Assembly: GCA_001783335.1 (NCBI GenBank)
Contig: MFLU01000019.1
Span: 1 to 45,507, forward strand
DNA length: 45,507 nucleotides
From: Candidatus Kaiserbacteria bacterium RIFCSPLOWO2_01_FULL_50_24
GTDB taxonomy: Bacteria; Patescibacteriota; Minisyncoccia; Phycocordibacterales; UBA2100
Direction of reading: 5' to 3'
Shown: positions 13,871 through 20,750 of the stretch, in pieces
How positions within the stretch are numbered: the stretch's first letter is position 1
Layout: every line of letters starts with the position of its first letter
The notes under the pieces: generated by a model
What the model was told of the DNA's origin: nothing
Seen by the model: the letters and a program-made list of their open reading frames with translations, nothing else
Databases searched by the model: none
Position numbers and translations under genes: made by a program

Positions 13871-14944
13871 ATGAAATACGAAAAAGAATTCCCACTTTTT
13901 AAGACAAAAGTATCCGGAGTAACCCCGAAGTTTGATCTTTCAACACCCGAAGGTCGGGCCGGATATTTTGAAGCAAAAGCGGGCGAAGATATTCGCAAGC
14001 TAAAGGAGTACCTTAAAAGCCATACGTTTGTTGCCTATCTTCTTGCAAAGAAAAGCGCTGGCAAAGGCACCTATACGAAATTGATGCGGGAGATATTCGG
14101 CGACGTTATTGCCCACGTTTCCGTGGGAGACGTTGTGCGCGCAACACATCGGGTAATGGAAGATGAGTCCGAACACGCGACACGCTCTGAAATCATGGAA
14201 TATCTTGAGAAGCATTATCGCGGCTATATGTCGCTCGACGACGCGGTCAAGGCACTCCTTGGGCGCGACACAAAGAGCTTGTTACCCTCGGAGTTCATTC
14301 TTGCGCTCGTCAAACGCGAAATAGACGCGCTTCCGCGCGGTGCTCTGTTTATAGATGGTTTTCCTCGCGAACTGGATCAGGTGTCGTACGCGTTCTTTTT
14401 TCGCGACCTCGTTAACTACCGTAACGACCCGGATATTTTCATCGCGATAGATATTCCGATGAGCGTCATTGACGAGCGTATGAAGTATCGCGTGGTTTGC
14501 CCTACGTGCCAGACCCCGCGTAATGTCAAACTGCTCGCAACTAAGAATGTCGAGCATGATCAATCAAGTGGCGAGTTCTACCTGCTTTGCGACGAGCACG
14601 GAGAGCGCATGGTTGCCAAAGAGGGGGACACGGCAGGTATTGAGCCAATTCGTGCTCGCTTGGAAAAAGACGGCCAATTGATAGACAAAATGTTCTCTCT
14701 CCACGGTGTCCCAAAGATACTTTTGCGCAATGCGGTTCCGGCGGATACGGCGCTCCAATACGTTGACGATTATGAGCTTACACCCGAATACAGCTATAAG
14801 TGGGACGAAAAGAGCCAGAAGGTAACGACAAAGGAATCTCCGTGGACCATTAAGGATGACGAGGGTGTGGAAGTATACAGCTTGCTCGCTCCCGCAGTGG
14901 TCGTTGTCCTCATAAAGCAACTCGTGTCGGTCTTGAAACTCTAG
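13871..14944 (+). CDS. large adenylate-kinase-like protein with zinc-type LID
   Basis: A 357-residue protein, far longer than the 215 residues typical of Adk. An N-terminal segment of about 50 residues precedes a P-loop variant LLAKKSAGKGTYTKLM, in which the first glycine is replaced by alanine. DGFPRELDQ is intact. The LID carries CPTC and CDEH pairs followed by GERMVAKEGDTAGIEPIRARLEKDGQL, matching zinc-LID adenylate kinases. The tail adds ELTPEYSYKWDEKSQKVTTKESPW and a hydrophobic C-terminus (SLLAPAVVVVLIKQLVSVLKL). Nucleoside monophosphate kinase activity is likely but not certain; the tail could tether it to the membrane. Confidence 0.75.
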   Translation: MKYEKEFPLFKTKVSGVTPKFDLSTPEGRAGYFEAKAGEDIRKLKEYLKSHTFVAYLLAKKSAGKGTYTKLMREIFGDVIAHVSVGDVVRATHRVMEDESEHATRSEIMEYLEKHYRGYMSLDDAVKALLGRDTKSLLPSEFILALVKREIDALPRGALFIDGFPRELDQVSYAFFFRDLVNYRNDPDIFIAIDIPMSVIDERMKYRVVCPTCQTPRNVKLLATKNVEHDQSSGEFYLLCDEHGERMVAKEGDTAGIEPIRARLEKDGQLIDKMFSLHGVPKILLRNAVPADTALQYVDDYELTPEYSYKWDEKSQKVTTKESPWTIKDDEGVEVYSLLAPAVVVVLIKQLVSVLKL

Positions 14945-14960
14945 TTGCATAATCGGATGG

Positions 14961-14969
14961 TGCTATACT
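14961..14969 (+). promoter_or_regulatory. extended -10 promoter of the 6S-like RNA
   Basis: TGC-TATACT (14961-14969), with an expected start near 14976. No protein start lies just downstream; the transcript would run to the strong hairpin at 15105-15141. Confidence 0.6.
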
Positions 14970-14975
14970 AGAAAG

Positions 14976-15141
14976 TAGCGGCGGGTACAAAACCTGCAAC
15001 CAAAAAATAGGGCAGTCCGATTATCGCTGTGCGTCGTCAGAATCAAACTCGGGCGTATATGCTGTGGACTCCCACCTGGATTCATACCAGGTGCGTGCCT
15101 GCCGTCCCAAAAAACTTCGCTTCACGCGAAGTTTTTTGGGA
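14976..15141 (+). ncRNA. 6S-RNA-like small RNA
   Basis: A promoter, about 130-165 nt without a coding frame, and a terminator define an RNA gene. The 5' and 3' ends pair in an 11-bp helix, GCGGCGGGTAC (14978-14988) with GTGCCTGCCGT (15095-15105), allowing G-U pairs. Next come ACCTG (14992-14996) with CAGGT (15088-15092), then an open region (CAACCAAAAAATA opposite ACCTGGATTCATAC). Beyond it GGG-AGTCC (15010-15018, one bulge) pairs with GGACTCCC (15066-15073), closed by a long terminal arm. A rod with a central bubble is the hallmark of 6S RNA, which binds RNA polymerase. Identity rests on fold alone; an attenuated leader for the next gene is the alternative. Confidence 0.5.
15105..15141 (+). 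terminator. strong hairpin terminator
   Basis: A 16-bp stem with arms TCCCAAAAAACTTCGC (15105-15120) and GCGAAGTTTTTTGGGA (15126-15141) and loop TTCAC. The T6 run sits in the right arm. It ends the 6S-like transcript just before the gene at 15164. Confidence 0.8.
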
Positions 15142-15163
15142 CTTGCTGTAGTAGTATGGAGCG

Positions 15164-15547
15164 ATGGAGCGAAAGCGGTTGTTGTATTTACAGGGCGCAG
15201 TTGCGACACTCGTTGGCTCCCTTCACCTTGTCGGCCTTGAGCATTTTTTATATTGGAAACTATGGTGGTACGACATTCCTACGCACTTTTTGGGCGGCGT
15301 ATGGGTGGCCCTCGCCTTATTGTGGGTGAGCGCGCTTCTCGGTGTGCGTATACGATGGTTTATCGTGCTTCTTGTGGTTCTTGCGGTCGGCGTTTTGTGG
15401 GAGCTTTTGGAGTTCGGAACCGGATTTACGCCTAAAGAAAACTATGCTCTTGACACCATTCTGGATCTCATCATGGATGTGGTCGGTGGTGTGTGCGGTG
15501 TGTGGGTAGTGCATACATTCAATAGCTCGCGCAGTGGTAGAATATAA
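15164..15547 (+). CDS. small integral membrane protein
   Basis: A 127-residue protein with four predicted membrane helices: about 8-28 (LYLQGAVATLVGSLHLVGLEH), 40-60 (THFLGGVWVALALLWVSALLG), 63-82 (IRWFIVLLVVLAVGVLWELLE) and 100-118 (ILDLIMDVVGGVCGVWVV). Conserved-looking polar residues in or near helices (WYDIPTHFLGG, WELLEF, DTILDLIMDVVGG) recall small DUF2238/VanZ-like membrane proteins, but I cannot assign a function. It starts 22 nt after the RNA terminator, and its stop is 2 nt before the LOG-family start, so the two form an operon. Confidence 0.7.
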   Translation: MERKRLLYLQGAVATLVGSLHLVGLEHFLYWKLWWYDIPTHFLGGVWVALALLWVSALLGVRIRWFIVLLVVLAVGVLWELLEFGTGFTPKENYALDTILDLIMDVVGGVCGVWVVHTFNSSRSGRI

Positions 15548-15549
15548 GG

Positions 15550-16251
15550 ATGGAAGAGCATACACGCGAACATGACACGCATACTGTTGTGCCGTACCCA
15601 AAAGATATGCGCGCATTTGCGCGTTATGCGCACGGTCACACGCTTTTGAAGGTCGCTGTTTCCGGCGCCGCCGTCACCGGCTATTGCGGATTGGATGTTT
15701 TTGAAAAGGCAAAAGAAATTGGGCGCGAAATCGCGCGACAAGGCGCCGCGATTGTTACCGGTGCCACAACCGGCTTTGCCTTTTATGCCACGATGGGCGC
15801 GAAAGAGGAGGGCGGATTTTCCATTGGCTTTTCTCCCGCCGCGACGGAGCGCGAGCACATGGAAGTATATAAACTCCCGCTTGATTATATGGACATCATC
15901 ATTTACACGGGATTCGGCTATGTTGGCAGAGACCTACTCATGATACGCGCATCGGATGCAGTTATTATCGGATGCGGGAGAATAGGCACCATAAATGAGT
16001 TTGCGGTAGCGTTTGAAGACAGGCGCCCCATAGGGATAGTTGACGGGAGTTGGGAAACGGATGAGATATTGAAAAACATCATCGATACGGCACATCGCGA
16101 GAATCCGCGTGTCTTTACGGATTCTGATGCAAAATCGCTTGTGGAGCACGTGATAGCGCAGGTCAAGAAAGATAAGCAAGAACTCAATTTTGTGTACAAC
16201 AGCCGTGATGGTGTGGGGGGAACGGGCAAGAACGCGGAGGTTATTCTTTAG
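15550..16251 (+). CDS. LOG/SLOG-type Rossmann protein
   Basis: A 233-residue protein with a Rossmann-like fold. It shows LKVAVSGAAVTGYCGLDVFEKAKEIGREIARQGAAIVTGATTGF at 34-77 and GCGRIGTINEFAVAFEDRRPIGI near 140-162. The latter is the position of the PGGxGTxxE nucleotide-binding motif of LOG (lysine decarboxylase-like, cytokinin-activating) and related SLOG proteins. The first two glycines of that motif are altered (GCGRIGT). It could be a phosphoribohydrolase or a nucleotide sensor. SD-like TAAGG lies 1 nt from the ATG, in a tight pair with the membrane protein. Confidence 0.75.
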   Translation: MEEHTREHDTHTVVPYPKDMRAFARYAHGHTLLKVAVSGAAVTGYCGLDVFEKAKEIGREIARQGAAIVTGATTGFAFYATMGAKEEGGFSIGFSPAATEREHMEVYKLPLDYMDIIIYTGFGYVGRDLLMIRASDAVIIGCGRIGTINEFAVAFEDRRPIGIVDGSWETDEILKNIIDTAHRENPRVFTDSDAKSLVEHVIAQVKKDKQELNFVYNSRDGVGGTGKNAEVIL

Positions 16252-16284
16252 CTCCTCCACTTCGTGTGTAGTTGGCGGAGCGGT

Positions 16285-16520
16285 AGTAGAACATGTCTGA
16301 AAACCCTTCGCTTCGTATGCATGTCTCTTCGGGGTCGCTGTCTGGGCTTGCTAGCCCAGCGCTCACTCTCGGCTCGTCAGCCTGCGAGAGACCCCGAAGA
16401 GACACGCCTCCTCGCTCCGGGTAAGCAAAGCTTTCCGGCAGCGCTCGTTCGGAAACGGAAAAATTCATTTTACCGTTTCGCTCACTCGTTTGCCGATAAA
16501 CAGTTTCAGGACATGCTCCA
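16285..16520 (+). repeat. nested inverted repeats between the LOG gene and rplT
   Basis: Outer arms AACATGTCTGAAAAC (about 16291) and GTTTCAGGACATG (about 16502) enclose others. GTCTCTTCGGGGTC (about 16322) pairs with GACCCCGAAGAGAC (about 16389), and GAAACGGAAAAATTC pairs with GGTAAAATG-type sequence near 16455-16480. It lies between convergent genes, where it could terminate both. There is no coding support in this 271-nt gap. Confidence 0.6.
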
Positions 16521-16522
16521 GT

Positions 16523-16867
16523 CTAGGAAAGTTTTTTGACGACGCGTGCAAATACTCCCGGATGGTCTTTTGCAAGCGTGGAGAGCACTTTTCTGTCAAG
16601 CGCCACGCCCTTTTTTTTGAGCACGTCTATCAGTTTTGAATATGAGAGACCATTCTCGCGGGCGGCGGCATTGAGACGCAGAGTCCACAGTTGACGCGCG
16701 TCGCGCTTTTTTGCTCTACGGTGTCTGAATGCATGTACTCCCGCGTGGAAGATGGCCTCACGCGCCACGCGTTGTTTTGTGGAGCGTCCGAAACGGTATC
16801 CCTTAACCTGCCGCAGAATGTTGCGGCGGCGCTTCATTGCAGTTGTTCCTCGTTTGACTCTACTCAT
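16523..16867 (-). CDS. rplT: 50S ribosomal protein L20 (bL20)
   Basis: L20 is an early assembly protein and, in E. coli and Bacillus, the autoregulator of the infC-rpmI-rplT operon. The 114 residues begin MSRVKRGTTAMKRRRNILRQVKGYRFGRSTKQRVAREA and continue RRAKKRDARQLWTLRLNAAARENGLSYSKLIDVLKKKGVALDRKVLSTLAKDHPGVF, full-length and canonical. It is transcribed after rpmI. A composite leader element fills the rpmI-rplT spacer, with the 13-mer TAAGAATCTCTAA 3 nt before the ATG. Confidence 0.97.
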   Translation of the reverse strand: MSRVKRGTTAMKRRRNILRQVKGYRFGRSTKQRVAREAIFHAGVHAFRHRRAKKRDARQLWTLRLNAAARENGLSYSKLIDVLKKKGVALDRKVLSTLAKDHPGVFARVVKKLS

Positions 16868-16870
16868 ATA

Positions 16871-16966
16871 TTAGAGATTCTTAACGAATGATAATGAGTT
16901 TAGAAGCTCTTATACCCCGTGAAATCGCCGCGAAGCGGCGAGCGCCGAAGGCGCATTTCACTGGGG
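16871..16966 (-). repeat. composite leader element upstream of rplT
   Basis: Reading on the minus strand: CCCCAGTGAAAT, hairpins GCGCCTTCGGCGC and GCCGCTTCGCGGC, ATTTCACGGGG. Then TAAGAGCTTCTAA (16900-16912) and TAAGAATCTCTAA (16871-16883), period 29, end 3 nt before the rplT ATG. The order and spacing match the rpmC copy. Confidence 0.75.
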
Positions 16967-17001
16967 TTGAGAAAAACATAGTTACCATACTCCTTAATTT
17001 T

Positions 17002-17184
17002 CTACAAAAATCTGCTTCTATCTGTGCGTGAAAAAGAGCCATTAACTCTCTGCGAACGTCGGTGGCGCTGACGCTCACTCCCGCTCCGCTTTGCGTTGAA
17101 GTGGTTGTGCCCGGCTGTGCGCGCCAAAATTTTCCCCGTACGGGTAACCTTGAGCCGCTTCAAGAACGATTTATTTGATTTCAT
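17002..17184 (-). CDS. rpmI: 50S ribosomal protein L35 (bL35)
   Basis: A small basic large-subunit protein. The 60 residues begin MKSNKSFLKRLKVTRTGKILARTAGHNHFNAKRS, which is the conserved L35 pattern (KSNKAxxKRFKxTxxGKxxRxxAxxxHxxxxKS). The C-terminus SERQRHRRSQRVNGSFSRTDRSRFL is basic, as expected. It is the middle gene of infC-rpmI-rplT. A composite leader element with a secondary insertion lies upstream. Confidence 0.93.
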   Translation of the reverse strand: MKSNKSFLKRLKVTRTGKILARTAGHNHFNAKRSGSERQRHRRSQRVNGSFSRTDRSRFL

Positions 17185-17187
17185 GTG

Positions 17188-17386
17188 TTAGATTTTGTTA
17201 CGAGTTCATCCAGCACCTTTTATACACCGTGTGCTTGGTAAGGTGAAATAATACATTAGGGATTACTATTTGAATAATTTAAACTATCGCGCTTGAAAAG
17301 GTGCTGGACAGGGCGAGTTAGAAAATCTTACACCCCGTGAAATCCTCGCCGAAGGCGGGGAGCCGCGAAGCGGCATTTCACTGGGG
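17188..17386 (-). repeat. composite leader element upstream of rpmI, itself interrupted
   Basis: Minus-strand order: cloverleaf CCCCAGTGAAAT...ATTTCACGGGG (17333-17386), 13-mer TAAGATTTTCTAA (17318-17330), and then a 106-nt inverted repeat bounded by CCAGCACCTTTT and AAAAGGTGCTGG (17205-17308). The partner 13-mer TAACAAAATCTAA (17188-17200) lies 3 nt before the ATG. The CCAGCACC insert separates the two 13-mers, which are 26-29 nt apart elsewhere. A further GCAAAAGTGGTGCTGG word lies at 17419-17434. Confidence 0.7.
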
Positions 17387-17448
17387 TTCGCAGTACTATA
17401 CAGTACCTTCTTCATTTTGCAAAAGTGGTGCTGGGCTAGCGGGCGCTT

Positions 17449-18012
17449 TCACGCCCCCGACTTTTTAGCTGTTTTATCAATCTCTATAACAACCGAGAGC
17501 CCTTTAGGTCCTTTTCTTATCTCGTCTGCAATCTTATACGATTCAGGTATTAACGCGAGAAAACGCTCTAAACGCTCCTTGAGGAAGTTGAACTCCATGT
17601 ACTTATAGCGTCCCCATAAAAAGAGGTCCACTTTTACGCGATGCCCCTCGCGGAGCCATAGTGCGGCTTTCGACGCCTTGATGTGCATGTCCCGCTCCGA
17701 TGTGCCCACTTTTACTTGTGTTGTTTTTGTTTCCGCGCTGTGCGCTTTCGCGCGAGTATCCCGATCTTTTCTTTTTTGTTCGTATTTAAATTTTCCATAG
17801 TCCATTATCTTTACTACGGGCGGATTTGCTTGTGCCGTAACCTCTATCAAGTCAAGTCCCGCCTCTTTGGCACGAGCGAGAGCATCGGGTGTTTTCATAA
17901 CACCAAAATTTTCGCCTTCGGGGCCAATCACGCGCACTTCAGGCACGCGAATGCCCTCGTTCATTCGTATGCGCTCCTTCTCTTTTTGTGATGTGTACTT
18001 GGTAAATCCCAT
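17449..18012 (-). CDS. infC: translation initiation factor IF-3
   Basis: IF-3 keeps the subunits apart and checks the start codon and initiator tRNA on the 30S subunit. The 187 residues contain the N-domain (MNEGIRVPEVRVIGPEGENFGVMKTPDALARAKEAGLDLIEVTAQANPPVVKIMDYGKFKYEQ) and the C-domain (KTTQVKVGTSERDMHIKASKAALWLREGHRVKVDLFLWGR and KGPKGLSVVIEI). The start at 18012 (MGFTKYTSQ) adds 17 residues before MNEGIR. It sits 7 nt after the predicted transcription start, which supports it over ATG 17964. First gene of infC-rpmI-rplT. Confidence 0.95.
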   Translation of the reverse strand: MGFTKYTSQKEKERIRMNEGIRVPEVRVIGPEGENFGVMKTPDALARAKEAGLDLIEVTAQANPPVVKIMDYGKFKYEQKRKDRDTRAKAHSAETKTTQVKVGTSERDMHIKASKAALWLREGHRVKVDLFLWGRYKYMEFNFLKERLERFLALIPESYKIADEIRKGPKGLSVVIEIDKTAKKSGA

Positions 18013-18025
18013 CTTGGTGTTAGAT

Positions 18026-18053
18026 ACTATACATCTCTTGTGAATAGTGGCAA
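18026..18053 (-). promoter_or_regulatory. promoter of infC-rpmI-rplT
   Basis: Minus strand TTGCCA (18048-18053), a 16-nt spacer and TATAGT (18026-18031). The predicted start near 18019 gives a leader of about 7 nt with no ribosome binding site. There is no room for the long autoregulatory leader known for this operon in E. coli or Bacillus. Confidence 0.6.
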
Positions 18054-18056
18054 GCG

Positions 18057-19340
18057 TTATTCCCCGTGAAAGTCGTCATAATATTGCGGTCTCCCGAAAG
18101 GTTTCAGATATGCAAGCATGGTAAGGAGGGCCTCTTTTACGCGTTCTAGAAACGCTTGATATCCCGCAAGCTCCGTTCTTCTTTCTTCCGGAAGGTTCGC
18201 AAGGTCCGGAGAAGTGAAGGTTTGTTCGATGGGAAGAACGAGGGCGGTCGGATCTCTTCTTACGAGTGTTTCATCAGTGGCGTAATCATCACGTAGTTCC
18301 ACAATGTCTTCGCCCGACAGGAATAGTTCAAGCGATGTGCCAGTGCCTATTTCAACCACTATCGGCTCTGCGGACATCAAAATCCATTCGCTTAATATCT
18401 GCACCGCAGATGTCGCCTGTTTTTTTTCGGGCTGACCTTGAGCCGGCGTGGGCGGATGTGTCGTAGCGCGTGTCGCCGTTAGGTCTGGCGTTTGTTGCGA
18501 GGGAGGAGCTGTGGCGTGTTGTTGTTGGAGTGGCGCCTGCAGGTGTGGAACCTGTGGAGGATACTGAGGGGGGGGTTGAATCGGATTTTGCACTTGCGGC
18601 GCCGGTTGTTGCGGCGGCGCAAAAAGATTGCGCAGGGCGTTTGTTACGGACGCGGAAGGTGCAGGACCTGAATACGATGGCGTAACAATATTTAGAGGCG
18701 GTGTTCCGGAACATTGTTTTGTTACACCCTGGGCAGCGCAACGTGCGGATTCACCACCGCCGATTCCGGCGAGTATCATGTGTGGAAGGTCTGGTCTGCC
18801 GCGATATGTTGGGCGCGGAAAGCATACGCCGAGTTGCGGATTTGCTCGCGCAAAATTCATCATAGAGTCGTAATTCTTGTTCGCCGGGTGCACATCAATG
18901 GCTACTCCTCGCGTATGATTTGAGCCTGGTACGCCTCCGACTCGCGCGTTTTCTCCAGACAGACCGTCTCGGTATGTAGACGTGATAGTCACAGAGCCAT
19001 ATCTGGCTGTGTATGCTTGAAAGAATTGCGCGGCGCAAACTGCAAATGTCGCGTTGAGTTTTTGTATGTGTGCCGGACTCGCCGTGGTGCCGTTGCGTGG
19101 TAAACTCGTGAGGTATTGCTTTGCCAGAGCAACGTTTAGTCCTATATTTTCATCCGACGGTAACCAGCACGGGGAATTTATTGGTATTCCGGCGAGGGTG
19201 GCGAGGTCGCGTGTTGCTGCAGTTATTGGCACTTCGCCTGTGTTCGGGCACGTCTGTGCGCGTGCAAAAAAGGGAAGCGTGGCGAAAAACAAACACAACG
19301 CCAGAAAAGGGATTGTTTTTTTCGAAACCTGCATTGTCAT
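18057..19340 (-). CDS. secreted M15-type (D-Ala-D-Ala carboxypeptidase-like) peptidase
   Basis: A 427-residue exported protein. The signal peptide is about 1-29 (KKTIPFLALCLFFATLPFFARAQT). The catalytic domain includes FFQAYTARYGSVTITSTYRDG and GSNHTRGVAIDVHPANKNY, in which H and D match the SxHxxGxAxD zinc motif of M15/VanY-like peptidases. A later histidine in DLPHMILAG fits the third ligand. Residues about 205-310 are Pro/Gln-rich linker, followed by an unassigned domain of about 100 residues (IVVEIGTGTSLELFLSGEDIVEL). It may trim peptidoglycan stem peptides. The start could be ATG 19334, 2 codons later. An extended -10 (TGA-TACAAT) lies 12 nt upstream. Confidence 0.8.
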   Translation of the reverse strand: MTMQVSKKTIPFLALCLFFATLPFFARAQTCPNTGEVPITAATRDLATLAGIPINSPCWLPSDENIGLNVALAKQYLTSLPRNGTTASPAHIQKLNATFAVCAAQFFQAYTARYGSVTITSTYRDGLSGENARVGGVPGSNHTRGVAIDVHPANKNYDSMMNFARANPQLGVCFPRPTYRGRPDLPHMILAGIGGGESARCAAQGVTKQCSGTPPLNIVTPSYSGPAPSASVTNALRNLFAPPQQPAPQVQNPIQPPPQYPPQVPHLQAPLQQQHATAPPSQQTPDLTATRATTHPPTPAQGQPEKKQATSAVQILSEWILMSAEPIVVEIGTGTSLELFLSGEDIVELRDDYATDETLVRRDPTALVLPIEQTFTSPDLANLPEERRTELAGYQAFLERVKEALLTMLAYLKPFGRPQYYDDFHGE

Positions 19341-19351
19341 AGATTTAATCT

Positions 19352-19360
19352 ATTGTATCA
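19352..19360 (-). promoter_or_regulatory. extended -10 promoter of the M15 peptidase gene
   Basis: Minus-strand TGA-TACAAT (TACAAT at 19352-19357). The predicted start near 19345 gives a leader of about 5-11 nt, depending on which ATG is used. Confidence 0.5.
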
Positions 19361-19403
19361 CTTTGGATACGAGAATACTGTGGCGCGCCAACCTTGTAGT
19401 GAT

Positions 19404-19435
19404 ACACCCGCATATACTTAAGTATATGCGGGTGT
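19404..19435 (+). repeat. perfect 32-bp palindrome without a loop
   Basis: From ACACCCGCATATACTT to its exact reverse complement, centred between 19419 and 19420. It lies between the divergent M15 peptidase and pstS genes. The absence of a loop suits a dimeric repressor site or a cruciform better than a terminator. Confidence 0.7.
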
Positions 19436-19523
19436 GTACAGGATTTTGTGCCATGCGTATTGGTGTATGGTATGTTGCGGTGGGGTCGCGTGGCGCGGCT
19501 TCGTTACAAAAGGGAGAAAAAGC

Positions 19524-20545
19524 ATGAGATTGAGGTTTTGTGCATTGGCAGGTGCGACGGCGCTAGGCGGCATGCTCGCGCTCACGGCGGCGCAGTCGCA
19601 GGATTTCGTGAGGGTAGACGGTTCCTCTACTGTGTTTCCAATCAGTGAAGCCATGGCGGAAGAATTCCAGAGGTCGCATGGAGCGCATGTAGTAGTTGGG
19701 CTCTCGGGCACCGGCGGCGGATTCAAGAAATTCTGCCGCGGCGACGTGGACATTACGGGCGCTTCGCGCCCGATAAAGCGCTCCGAGGCGGACGCGTGTA
19801 GAGGAATGGGTATTGAGTTTATAGAGCTTCCGATAGCGCTTGACGCTCTCGCGGTCGTCGTCAACCCGAGGAATACGTGGGTTGATTACCTCACGGTTGC
19901 GGAGTTGAAAAAATGTGGGAGCCCGAAGCGCAGGGGGTGGTTACGAACTGGAACCAAATTCGTGCTAGCTTTCCAGATCGCCCGCTTCGCTTATACGGCC
20001 CGGGCGTGGATTCCGGCACGTATGATTACTTTACGCTCGCCATAGTCGGAAAAGAGCATTACAGCCGGGGTGACTTCACGGCATCGGAGGACGACAATAT
20101 CCTTGTGCACGGCGTGGCAGGTGACACGAACGCACTCGGATTCTTCGGACTTGCTTACTACGCGGAGAATGAGGGTCGTCTGAAGGCGGCGCCGATAAAA
20201 TTAGACGATTTTGCCCCGGGAGTTCTACCGTCGGTGGAGAATGCTAAAAATGGCATCTACCAGCCACTCTCGCGACCAATCTTCATCTACGTGAACAAGC
20301 GGACGGCGGACGCAAAGGAGAACGTTTGGAAGTTTGTGGAGTTTTATCTGAATGTTCGGAACGCAGTTACACTTGTGACGGAAGTTGGTTATGTGCCGCT
20401 TCCAGAAGAGGGTATAAGAGCGTTTCAGCGTCGGTTCGCAAACCGAGATATTGGTAGTGCCTTCCTGGACGGCTCGCAAACCGGTATATCCATAGAAGAG
20501 CTCGTACGGATGCCTCTGCGATCAAATAGATTGAAAATTGACTGA
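19524..20545 (+). pseudogene. pstS: periplasmic phosphate-binding protein PstS, interrupted by a single-base frameshift
   Basis: PstS binds phosphate for the PstCAB ABC importer. The first frame has a signal peptide ([20 protein letters not shown], cut near AQSQ) and [44 protein letters not shown]. The second, from about 19913, has [50 protein letters not shown] and SRPIFIYVNKRTA, all PstS motifs. Adding one A to the A6 run at 19908-19913 joins them ([11 protein letters not shown]). Sequencing error, slippage on A6 or true decay are all possible. GGGAG lies 8 nt before ATG 19524. No pstC, pstA or pstB is nearby, and the sequence looks proteobacterial, so transfer is possible. Confidence 0.85.
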
Positions 20546-20566
20546 ATTGGATGGACGAAAATAAAC

Positions 20567-20593
20567 AAAGGGGCGCACATGCCCCCCTTTTTT
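20567..20593 (+). terminator. intrinsic terminator after pstS
   Basis: GGGGC-GCACAT-GCCCC followed by a run of T (GCCCCCCTTTTTT), 20 nt after the pstS stop. Confidence 0.75.
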
Positions 20594-20750
20594 CCGTACT
20601 GAATAGAGTCAAAAAAGAAAAAGCTCCGATTGTACGGGACTTATTGAATGTTTGTCGTTGCAGACCTGGTTATCTTTGCTTTGCCGCCATTGTACACCGC
20701 TACACTCTCTTTATATTTTTTGTTGAGCCGACGTATAAACGTTAGCATCG

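Noticed and set aside
1..17386. Leader cloverleaves as a CRISPR array or tRNA-like genes
   Set aside because: Copies are dispersed on both strands with no regular spacers, and the two-hairpin fold has no T or anticodon arm.
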